DNA of 60,397 bases from Metaruminococcus_A sp003150405 (GTDB lineage: Bacteria > Bacillota > Clostridia > Oscillospirales > Ruminococcaceae). Positions 51,113-58,191 of this stretch are shown here, piece by piece (position 1 is the first letter of the stretch; the number at the start of each line of letters is the position of its first letter). The DNA is taken from contig CABUBB010000010.1 of NCBI GenBank assembly GCA_902489745.1, forward strand, positions 1-60,397, given 5' to 3'. The notes beneath the pieces were generated by a model. It was not told the DNA's origin. It saw only the letters and a list, made by a program, of their open reading frames with translations, and ran no database searches. The position numbers were made by a program, and so were the translations under genes.

Positions 51113-54094
51113 TTATTTACTGAATTTCCTGCGGAGGAAAATGCCCCCGGCAACGGAAGCCAGCATAATTGCGGCCAAGAGAGCAGCATTGCTGTTGTCA
51201 CCCGTCTTAGGCGCTGTAAGCGGAACTTCTTCGTCTTCAATGACTTCATCATTTCCAGCCGGCTCCGTCGGCTCAGACGGACCTACCAGCGGCGGTTCCT
51301 CGTCCGAAATTTCTTCGTCTGGATTGTTGTCCGGATCATCCGGGCCTACCAACGGCGGCTCTTCATCCGGCAGTTCTTCTTCCACTACAGTATACAGAAC
51401 ATTGATGACATTCTCACCATCTTTGACAACGATGTACGGAACACTGCCCGCCTGTACGCCGTCTGCATAACCGAGTACCGGTTTGAGGAAGTTTAACTGG
51501 GTACCGTCTATTCCGGCAAGGAGTGTGATAGCATCGCCGGCCTCAAACGGGGTTTCAAAGATTGCGCTTCCCAGGAAATTGTTTGCATCGTTCGGATTGG
51601 TAATGGAGTCCTTGTAGTAATTGACGGTGACCGTATAAGTCTCTGCGACGTAGAGAACATTGATCACATTGTTTTCGCCCTTGGTGACAATATACGGAAT
51701 GCTGCCAACCTGTACGCCGGATACATAACCTTCCGGTTTCAAGAAATCAAGCTGGGTGCTTTCAGCACCGGCTGCCAGAGTGATTTCAGAACCAGCGGTG
51801 AATTCGTCGGTGAACGACGCGCTGCCAAGCAGATTGCCCTCTGCAACGCTATCTTTGTAATAGTTTACCGTTACCGAGAAGGTCTCTTCAACGTAGAGAA
51901 CATTGATTACATTATCCTCTGCAGAAACAACCACATACGGGATTACGCCCTGCTGTACGCCGTCCACATAACCAGTAGCCGGTTTGTAGGCGTTGAGCTG
52001 TTCACCATTCAGAGTGATGGCGTCATCCGCTTCAAACTTGCCGAGGTTTTTGGTGCCGAGGTAGTTGTCATCCTCCGGGGTGGTAACTACGTCTTTGTAG
52101 TAGTTGACGACAACGTCAAATTTCTCGGTTACATAAAGAACATTGATCACATTGTCATCCGAAGAGACGACTACATACGGGATTACGCCCTGCTGTACAC
52201 CGTCCACATAACCAGTGGCCGGTTTGTAGGCGTTGAGCTGTTCGTCGTTCAGAGTGATGGCGTCATCCGCTTCAAACTTGCCGAGGTTTTTGGTGCCGAG
52301 GTAGTTGTCATCCTCCGGGGTGGTAACTGCGTCTTTGTAGTAGTTGACGATAACGTCGAATTTCTCGGTCTCGTACAGAACGTTAATAACGTTGTTTTCC
52401 CCTTTAACAACCACATACGGGATTACGCCCTGCTGTACGCCGTCCACATAACCAGTGGCCGGTTTGTAGGCATTGAGCTGTTCGTCGTTCAGGACAATAG
52501 TGTCGTTGTTTTCATAATTGCCAAGCGTCTGGGAACCGAGGAAATTGCCATCGTCCGGATTGGTCACACTGTCCTTGTAGTAATTGACGGTAACCGGGAA
52601 GGTCTCCGCTACATAAAGGACATTGATGACATTGCGACCGGAAGATACGACGATATACGGTACGTCGCCCTGCTGCACGCCGGAAAGGTAACCTTCTACA
52701 GGTTTCTTTGCATCCCGCTGCTCTGCACTTAGGATAATTGGCGTATTCGCCTCATATTCGCCAAGAGATGTGGTGCCAAGGTAGTTGGCGCTGCTTATAC
52801 TGTCTTTGTAGTAGTTGACAATAACTGGGAAGGTCTGCGGTTTGGCATCATACGCATTGGTGAACCAAACCGAAGTTGCCTCACCTTTGCGGACTGAGGC
52901 AGTCAGGCCGTCGTTTTCCAAATCCACATTGGTCTCCTGCCCATTGCCTACTTTAACCGAAGCCGTGGTGGTTTTGACCATGCTGCCATTGGTATAAGCA
53001 GCGGTTTCGGTTACAGTGTAGCTGCCCGGGGTGAGATTTGCAAAGGTGTAGGAATCCTTACCCAGCAGAATATCCGCTTTGGTCAGGGTAAAACTCGTAT
53101 TCACACCATTGCCGGTGACGGTGAAGGTAAAACTGGCGTCTTCCGGGAGGTTGACAGCATCTTTGTTTTCCTCCAGGATTTTCCCAACCGTCAAAGTACC
53201 CTTTTGGGTATCCTTTTTCACGTTGGTAACCGTCAGGGTTTTGTATTCATTCGCCTCTTTGAGGACAACCTCCCGGTTGTAACCCTCTACCGTATAACCG
53301 GACGGAACATTGAGTTCGTCAACATAATAGGTGCCGACCGGCAGGCTTTGATATTTCTTGGACTCCCCGTTTTTCAGTGTAAAAGTTTCAGAAAAACGGC
53401 CGTCTGCACTGGTAATCCGGAAATAGAAGCTGGTGTTTTTATCGCTTGACGTTGATCCGTCTGCATTTTCAACTACCTTTTTGATCTCGATGGTGCCGTA
53501 TTTGGCATAATCAATGATCGCCTCGCTCTTGATTTTCACATCAAGGCCGGATTTGTCCGGGCAGATATTGGAAACGCCCGAAATTCTGTCATCCCAGTGG
53601 TAAACATTTTCAAACTCAAGAACTTTTTGACCTTGTGCATTGGTGTCATACAGGGAAGAAACTTCCCACTCGTTAAGTCCTAAATCTTCCACCGGAATTT
53701 CTACAACCACACGAACCGGGTCGGTTTTTTTCGCCGAGACATCAATACGGGTCTCATCGTTTCCGCCGCCCCAACCCCAGTCAGGGTCATGAATACTTGA
53801 AGGCACAACATTGGTGGTAGACCCCTCCCCAATGTAAATCTTCATGTATTTCATCATATTCTGCTTGTTCCAGGTGATTTTAACGGTTTTCTGCTCATCG
53901 TTCTGATTCAGATAAGCAAGCGAACCGTCCAGCTTAATATCAAGATGATTAAATTTTGATGATCCTCCGCCGCCCGGCCAACGATCACCGCCGTATCCTG
54001 CAAAGGCAGTTGTCGGCAGCATGGCGATCAACATCATCAGCGATACCAAAAAGACAACGAGCTTTTTGGATACCACACGACCTTCTCCTTTCAT
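51113..54094 (-). CDS. SpaA/Cna-B surface protein with six tandem repeats and sorting signal
   Basis: A 993-residue wall protein. A signal peptide (about 1-32, ending TAFAG) is followed by a glycine-rich start and an N-terminal beta domain to about 180. Two Cna-B/SpaA-like domains come next (about 195-300 and 300-415: GTIEIKKVV...YYVDELNVPSGY; GTLTVGKIL...SYTVTETAAY) with Lys and Glu residues suited to isopeptide bonds. Six repeats of 75-80 residues follow (about 420-895, each with VNYYKDS... and ending NVINVLY). A D/E/P-rich wall spacer then leads to APKTGD, a hydrophobic helix and RRKFSK. The start at 54094 follows GAAGGAGG. An adhesin or pilin-like fibre is likely. No pilin sortase is nearby. 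Confidence 0.93.
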   Translation of the reverse strand: MKGEGRVVSKKLVVFLVSLMMLIAMLPTTAFAGYGGDRWPGGGGSSKFNHLDIKLDGSLAYLNQNDEQKTVKITWNKQNMMKYMKIYIGEGSTTNVVPSSIHDPDWGWGGGNDETRIDVSAKKTDPVRVVVEIPVEDLGLNEWEVSSLYDTNAQGQKVLEFENVYHWDDRISGVSNICPDKSGLDVKIKSEAIIDYAKYGTIEIKKVVENADGSTSSDKNTSFYFRITSADGRFSETFTLKNGESKKYQSLPVGTYYVDELNVPSGYTVEGYNREVVLKEANEYKTLTVTNVKKDTQKGTLTVGKILEENKDAVNLPEDASFTFTVTGNGVNTSFTLTKADILLGKDSYTFANLTPGSYTVTETAAYTNGSMVKTTTASVKVGNGQETNVDLENDGLTASVRKGEATSVWFTNAYDAKPQTFPVIVNYYKDSISSANYLGTTSLGEYEANTPIILSAEQRDAKKPVEGYLSGVQQGDVPYIVVSSGRNVINVLYVAETFPVTVNYYKDSVTNPDDGNFLGSQTLGNYENNDTIVLNDEQLNAYKPATGYVDGVQQGVIPYVVVKGENNVINVLYETEKFDVIVNYYKDAVTTPEDDNYLGTKNLGKFEADDAITLNDEQLNAYKPATGYVDGVQQGVIPYVVVSSDDNVINVLYVTEKFDVVVNYYKDVVTTPEDDNYLGTKNLGKFEADDAITLNGEQLNAYKPATGYVDGVQQGVIPYVVVSAEDNVINVLYVEETFSVTVNYYKDSVAEGNLLGSASFTDEFTAGSEITLAAGAESTQLDFLKPEGYVSGVQVGSIPYIVTKGENNVINVLYVAETYTVTVNYYKDSITNPNDANNFLGSAIFETPFEAGDAITLLAGIDGTQLNFLKPVLGYADGVQAGSVPYIVVKDGENVINVLYTVVEEELPDEEPPLVGPDDPDNNPDEEISDEEPPLVGPSEPTEPAGNDEVIEDEEVPLTAPKTGDNSNAALLAAIMLASVAGGIFLRRKFSK
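51410..52850 (-). repeat. Six tandem coding repeats, two nearly identical at DNA level
   Basis: Repeats of 225-245 bp encode the VNYYKD...GVQQG.IPYVVV...NVINVLY unit. The copies around 51895-52134 and 52135-52374 differ at only a few bases over 240 bp, and a third (52375-52614) shares long blocks. Such identity allows recombination that changes repeat number. Confidence 0.9.
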
Positions 54095-54205
54095 GTTGTT
54101 ACCTCCTTCAGTGACTATCGTGCTTTCAGTATAATCATCCGAAGTCACACGCCAGTAACAAAAAGGAAATAACTCTAAAAAGTGCCAATAAAAATTTTAC
54201 TAAAC

Positions 54206-54235
54206 AAAAAAGGCAGGGAAATTCCTGCCTTTTTC
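54206..54235. terminator. Terminator of the GntR/ABC operon
   Basis: AAAAAAGGCAGG pairs with CCTGCCTTTTT around GAAATT. The minus strand ends in TTTTTT. It lies between the permease gene and the surface-protein promoter. Confidence 0.9.
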
Positions 54236-54304
54236 TTCTATAAAAATTTTCTCCGTCTCCCTTACACTGGCAAAAAGCAGAGAGTTAAAACCGCCTCTAC
54301 TGTG

Positions 54305-55117
54305 TTATTGCAGGTTGAGCCGTTTGGACAGCAACCAACGGGAAACCAAAAAGTAACCCGCCAACAAAAGGGCAAACACCAACGCCATAACACCTACTGC
54401 GAGGAACAGAAAAGGATGCAGCACACCTGACATCAGTGGGGCGCTTCCCTGTGAAAGCTCATTTGCCCAGGGGAAAAGAATCGGCAGCGCAACTGCCAGC
54501 AAAAGAATGGTCTCTGCAATACCGCAAAGATAGTAAGCGACAACACTGCCAATGATGCGGTGCTGCCCAAACTGGCTGCCAATGACCATAGCGGCATACA
54601 GCTTGCACACAGCTTCCATGGCTCCCAACAGTACGGCGGCGAGCAGACAAAGAACAAAGGGCCAGCCATTCTGCAATCCATTTATCTGCTCAAAAAGCAG
54701 TCCGCAGCACAAGAGCGAATTTGCAGGACTTATGATGAACATACAAAGAAAAACAACTACAACGCTGCCCAGGCAAAAAAGAATGCCGGCCGCCAACTTT
54801 GCCGCAATATGCTGAGCGGCTGTTACCGGAAGGGTAAAAGAGAGGTAACCTTCATCGGAAATCAGGTTTTGGTAAAACCGTACAATGACGACGACCACAC
54901 TTAAAACAGACAATCCAACAATCAGCAAGGCCGCAACAATCGCCGTGACTGCGTCTACAGCCGGGCGAACATCAACCGATGAAACCGATTGGGCAATGGC
55001 ATTGACCAGTTGACCGCCGCCGAGCAAAAGCAATGAGATGCCAACCGCAACCGCCCACATTGGCAAAAAGAGCCGGCCGCTGGCGCGGAATTCATATTTC
55101 ATCAGTTTTCCTAACAT
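54305..55117 (-). CDS. ABC transporter permease, ABC-2 type
   Basis: A 270-residue membrane protein with six hydrophobic segments (FLPMWAVAVGISLLLLGG, AIVAALLIVGLSVLSVVVVIV, GILFCLGSVVVVFLCMFII and others). The start follows GGGAGGTG and overlaps the ATPase gene by 7 nt. With the single ATPase it forms a YtrBC-like exporter, probably involved in envelope stress or antimicrobial peptide resistance; the substrate is unknown. Confidence 0.88.
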   Translation of the reverse strand: MLGKLMKYEFRASGRLFLPMWAVAVGISLLLLGGGQLVNAIAQSVSSVDVRPAVDAVTAIVAALLIVGLSVLSVVVVIVRFYQNLISDEGYLSFTLPVTAAQHIAAKLAAGILFCLGSVVVVFLCMFIISPANSLLCCGLLFEQINGLQNGWPFVLCLLAAVLLGAMEAVCKLYAAMVIGSQFGQHRIIGSVVAYYLCGIAETILLLAVALPILFPWANELSQGSAPLMSGVLHPFLFLAVGVMALVFALLLAGYFLVSRWLLSKRLNLQ

Positions 55118-55821
55118 CTGAACACCTCCCGGAACAGCGCATCCACGCTTTTTCCTTCTGTTTCGCGAATATCATCCACGCTTGCGACACGTACAACCCT
55201 GCCTTCTTTGAGAAAAACAACGTCGTCTAAAATCTTTTCAACATCGGCAATCAGGTGGGTGGATAAAACCAACGTCGCCTCCTGCCGGTAGCCCGCGATG
55301 ATCGTTTCAAGAATGTAATCCCGCGCCGCCGGATCAACGCCGCCAATGGGCTCATCCAGCAGGTAAAGGTCCGCTTCCCGGCTCATGACCAGAATGAGCT
55401 GAACCTTTTCCCGGGTACCCTTGCTCATGGAAGAAATGCGCATTCGAGGGTCCAACTTTAATCGTGCCAGCATATCCAGCGCCTTTTGGCGGTTAAAATC
55501 GCTGTAAAAATCCTCAAATTCATCCAGTGCGTTTTGCACCCGCATCCAGCTTGGCAGATAGGTTCGTTCCGGCAGGTAGCTGACCACCTTTTTGGTCTCA
55601 ACTCCAGGCTGCTTTCCATTGATGAGAATTTCCCCTGCGCTGGGCTGCAGCAGCCCGCATGCAAGTTTGATTAAGGTTGTTTTACCGCTGCCGTTCGGTC
55701 CCAGCAGTCCAATGATTCGCCCCCGCGGCAGGCTAAGGTCGACTCCCATGAGTGCCATTCTGCTGCCATACCCTTTTTGCAAATCCTTTGCAATGAGCAC
55801 CGGGCTTTGCTGATGATTCAT
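55111..55821 (-). CDS. ABC transporter ATP-binding protein
   Basis: A 236-residue ATPase. Walker A is GPNGSGKTT, the Q-loop lies in SYLPERTYLP, the signature is a degenerate SMSKGTREKVQL in place of LSGGQ, and Walker B is LYLLDEPIGGVD, with H-loop STHLIAD. The ATG overlaps the GntR stop codon (ATGA). Operon order GntR-ATPase-permease is the Ytr-type arrangement. Confidence 0.95.
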   Translation of the reverse strand: MNHQQSPVLIAKDLQKGYGSRMALMGVDLSLPRGRIIGLLGPNGSGKTTLIKLACGLLQPSAGEILINGKQPGVETKKVVSYLPERTYLPSWMRVQNALDEFEDFYSDFNRQKALDMLARLKLDPRMRISSMSKGTREKVQLILVMSREADLYLLDEPIGGVDPAARDYILETIIAGYRQEATLVLSTHLIADVEKILDDVVFLKEGRVVRVASVDDIRETEGKSVDALFREVFRC

Positions 55822-56189
55822 CTTCCGTTTTCCTCCTCTGTATGTTGGATAATTTCCTTGGATTCCTCTTTGCTGTAACCCAGGGCGGCCATCTGTTTAT
55901 AGAAGGATTCCACTACAGCTTTGGCCAATTCGTTTTTTACCGTTTCAATCATTGCTGCATTCTCCGTTACAAAACGCCCACTCGTGCGTTGGCTGTAAAT
56001 AAGTCCATACTGTTCCAGTTCTGCCAGCGCACGCTGCATAGTGTTGGGGTTGACACCCGCTTCGGCCGCCATATCCCGCACGCCGGGCAGCTTCTCTCCC
56101 GGGAGAAACTGCCCGGTGACAATAGCAAGCTCCACCTGTTCGAGCAGCTGCGCATAAATGGGTCGGTCACTTACAATTTCCCAGTTCGT
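55818..56189 (-). CDS. YtrA-type GntR regulator, apparently starting at ACG
   Basis: A winged-helix repressor. The family N-terminus (NWEIVSDRPIYAQLLEQVELAIVTGQFLPGEKLP) is intact in frame, but the codon at the expected start, 56189-56187, is ACG instead of ATG, 8 nt behind a perfect AGGAGG. The first standard start in frame is GTG 56135, which has no ribosome site and would delete the first 18 residues. From ACG the protein is 123 residues, the usual YtrA length. DNA-binding motif VRDMAAEAGVNPNTMQRALAELEQYGLI is intact. It could be a true ACG start, a point mutation or a base error. Confidence 0.85.
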   Translation of the reverse strand, partial: TNWEIVSDRPIYAQLLEQVELAIVTGQFLPGEKLPGVRDMAAEAGVNPNTMQRALAELEQYGLIYSQRTSGRFVTENAAMIETVKNELAKAVVESFYKQMAALGYSKEESKEIIQHTEEENGR

Positions 56190-56206
56190 AGTCCCAACCT
56201 CCTTTT

Positions 56207-56240
56207 GTATTATTGTATTAATTATCTAGTACAATAATAC
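56207..56240. promoter_or_regulatory. GntR autoregulatory operator: 11-bp perfect inverted repeat
   Basis: GTATTATTGTA (56207-56217) and TACAATAATAC (56230-56240) are exact complements separated by 12 bp. The upstream arm overlaps the -10 box, so binding would block transcription of the regulator and transporter. Confidence 0.8.
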
Positions 56241-56262
56241 ATTGTTTTGAAATTCCTGTCAA
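56234..56262 (-). promoter_or_regulatory. Promoter of the GntR/ABC operon
   Basis: On the minus strand TTGACA (56262-56257), 17 bp, TATTAT (56239-56234). Near-consensus strength, with the -10 inside the operator. Confidence 0.88.
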
Positions 56263-56322
56263 GTGTTTCAACAAAAAATTTATCGGGGGAATCCAGAGGT
56301 GTATCTCCAAAAAACGCTGTCA

Positions 56323-56365
56323 AAAAAACAAACAGGCACGGCGCTTTAACAGCGCCGTGCCTGTT
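56323..56365 (-). terminator. Terminator of trpB
   Basis: A 15-bp perfect stem (AACAGGCACGGCGCT, 56331-56345 with 56351-56365) is followed on the minus strand by TGTTTTTTTGAC. It lies 20 nt after the stop codon. Confidence 0.92.
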
Positions 56366-56384
56366 CGGAGGCATTGTGATAAAA

Positions 56385-57761
56385 TTACTCGTTTGTTTCC
56401 GGAACCTGCGGAAGGCTGTCAAACCCTCTCTGCAGATCCTCGTCGGTGGGGATATAGTCGTTCATCTTCCCTTCCAGGAAAGCGGTATAAGCGGTCATAT
56501 CAAAATAACCGGTACCGGTCAGGCCAAACAGGATGGTCTTAGCCTCCCCGGTCTCCTTGCAGCGAAGGGCCTCATCCATTGCGGCGCGGATGGCATGCGC
56601 GGACTCCGGCGCCGGGAGGATGGTCTCGTGTTTTGCAAAGAAGGTCGCCGCCTCGAACACCTTGGTTTGTTCTACCGAAACAGCGTCCATATAGCCGTCA
56701 TGGTAAAGCTTGGAGAGGATGGGAGACATTCCGTGGTAACGCAGGCCGCCCGCATGGTTCGGGGAGGGGATGAAACCGCTGCCCAAAGTATACATCTTCG
56801 CCATCGGGGTGATTTTTCCGGTATCACAGAAATCATAGGCATATTTGCCGCGGGTTAAGGACGGGCAAGATGCCGGCTCCACTGCGACAATGCGCGGATC
56901 CGCCTTACCGGTGAGCTTATCCTGCATATAGGGTGCAATCAGGCCGCCGAGGTTGGAGCCGCCGCCTGCACAGCCGATGACAACGTCCGGGTACTCTCCG
57001 AGCTCATCCATTGCAACCTTGGCCTCCAGCCCGATAATGGACTGGTGCAGCAGCACCTGGTTGAGCACCGAGCCGAGGACATAGCGGCAGCCTTCGGTGC
57101 TGACCGCTTTTTCCACCGCTTCAGAAATAGCGCAGCCAAGGCTGCCGCCGGTATTCGGGTCATCGGCCAAAATTTGCCGGCCGACATTGGTGGTATTGCT
57201 CGGGCTTGCGATAACGTTGGCATCAAAGGTCTGCATAACCGCTTTGCGGAACGGCTTTTGCTCATAGGAAACCTTGACCATAAAAACGGTCAAATCAAGG
57301 CCAAAATAGGAGCAGGCTTCGGAAAGGGCGGTCCCCCACTGGCCTGCGCCAGTCTCGGTGGTAAGGGAGGTTAAGCCCTGATCCTTTGCATAGTAAGCCT
57401 GCGCAATGGCAGAATTGAGTTTATGACTGCCCGAGGTATTGTTGCCCTCGAATTTGTAGTAAATTTTTGCCGGGGTGCCAAGCGCTTTCTCCAGATTATA
57501 GGCGCGGCAGAGCGGGGATGGACGGTAGATTTTATACATCTCCAGAATTTCATCCGGGATATCGACGTAGCGGGTCTCGGCATCCATTTCCTGGTGGGCG
57601 AGCTTTTTGCAGAAAACAGGGTAGAGGTCCTCCTCGGTCGCGGGCTTCATAGTCGCCGGGTTGATCATCGGCTCCGGCTGTTCTTTCATATCGGCCCGCA
57701 GGTTATACCATTGCTTCGGAATCTGGTCTTCGGTCAAATACAGTCTGTGCGGAATTTTCAT
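56385..57761 (-). CDS. trpB: Tryptophan synthase beta-like protein, TrpB2 type
   Basis: A 458-residue PLP enzyme that makes tryptophan from indole and serine. PLP Lys is K114 in NNTSGSHKLNSA. Other marks are ETGAGQWGTALSEAC and the phosphate loop CAGGGSNLGG. The longer N-terminus (YLTEDQIPKQWYNLRADM) and length mark the TrpB2 branch, which acts without tight TrpA partnership. No other trp gene is present, suggesting indole salvage. The start at 57761 follows GAAAGG. A tryptophan T-box leader controls it. Confidence 0.95.
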   Translation of the reverse strand: MKIPHRLYLTEDQIPKQWYNLRADMKEQPEPMINPATMKPATEEDLYPVFCKKLAHQEMDAETRYVDIPDEILEMYKIYRPSPLCRAYNLEKALGTPAKIYYKFEGNNTSGSHKLNSAIAQAYYAKDQGLTSLTTETGAGQWGTALSEACSYFGLDLTVFMVKVSYEQKPFRKAVMQTFDANVIASPSNTTNVGRQILADDPNTGGSLGCAISEAVEKAVSTEGCRYVLGSVLNQVLLHQSIIGLEAKVAMDELGEYPDVVIGCAGGGSNLGGLIAPYMQDKLTGKADPRIVAVEPASCPSLTRGKYAYDFCDTGKITPMAKMYTLGSGFIPSPNHAGGLRYHGMSPILSKLYHDGYMDAVSVEQTKVFEAATFFAKHETILPAPESAHAIRAAMDEALRCKETGEAKTILFGLTGTGYFDMTAYTAFLEGKMNDYIPTDEDLQRGFDSLPQVPETNE

Positions 57762-57818
57762 GTTGTTCACCTTTCCTTTGGTTTATGCTGCATCAAACGG
57801 ACTAGGGACAAAAGCAAT

Positions 57819-58093
57819 AAAAAAAGCCTTTGTCACAGTTTTCACTGGGACAAAAGCTCAACACTTCTGCGGTACCACCCTACTTGGCATATACATGCCC
57901 ACTCGCTCCGCATACAAAATATGCGCTTCCTTGATAACGGGTGAAGTTCCCGTCAGGCACTACTGAGCACACGCCGTTCGTCCTGCCCTCATAAGTCCAT
58001 TCAGCCAAACTGCCGCTGCCGCCTTACACCACCCGACGGCTCTCTGTAAGCACATTTTCTGGCCTACTCTTCTTATTCAACGGTTTTCCTTAT
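57819..58093 (-). ncRNA. T-box leader, probably tryptophan-specific
   Basis: On the minus strand the leader carries a Stem I with GTAGGCC, AGAGAGCC and GGTGGTG...AAGGC elements, and a specifier loop GAATGGAC whose UGG (57999-57997) is the tryptophan codon. The conserved T-box AGGGTGGTACCGC lies at 57881-57869. A terminator stem GCTTTTGTC.CAGT/ACTG.GACAAAGGC (57857-57826) is followed by seven U. Uncharged tRNA-Trp should pair and prevent termination, raising TrpB2. Confidence 0.95.
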
Positions 58094-58099
58094 GTCATT

Positions 58100-58128
58100 A
58101 TTATATACAGCAGAATTCATAATGTCAA
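58100..58128 (-). promoter_or_regulatory. Consensus promoter of the T-box/trpB transcript
   Basis: Minus strand TTGACA (58128-58123), exactly 17 bp, TATAAT (58105-58100). Both boxes are perfect, consistent with control at the attenuation step. Confidence 0.95.
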
Positions 58129-58146
58129 CCAATTTTTTACCGTGTG

Positions 58147-58178
58147 GCAAAAAGAACGGGACCGCATCAGCGGTCCCG
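58147..58178 (-). terminator. Terminator of the second xylanase
   Basis: CGGGACCGC pairs with GCGGTCCCG around a 4-nt loop (58157-58178), followed on the minus strand by TTCTTTTTG. It is 13 nt after the stop codon. Confidence 0.9.
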
Positions 58179-58191
58179 CCCGGAAAAACAG

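Noticed and set aside
51410..52850. Regular repeats resembling a CRISPR array
   Set aside because: The unit is 225-245 bp, in frame, and encodes protein repeats. There are no short repeat-spacer units and no cas genes anywhere in the window.
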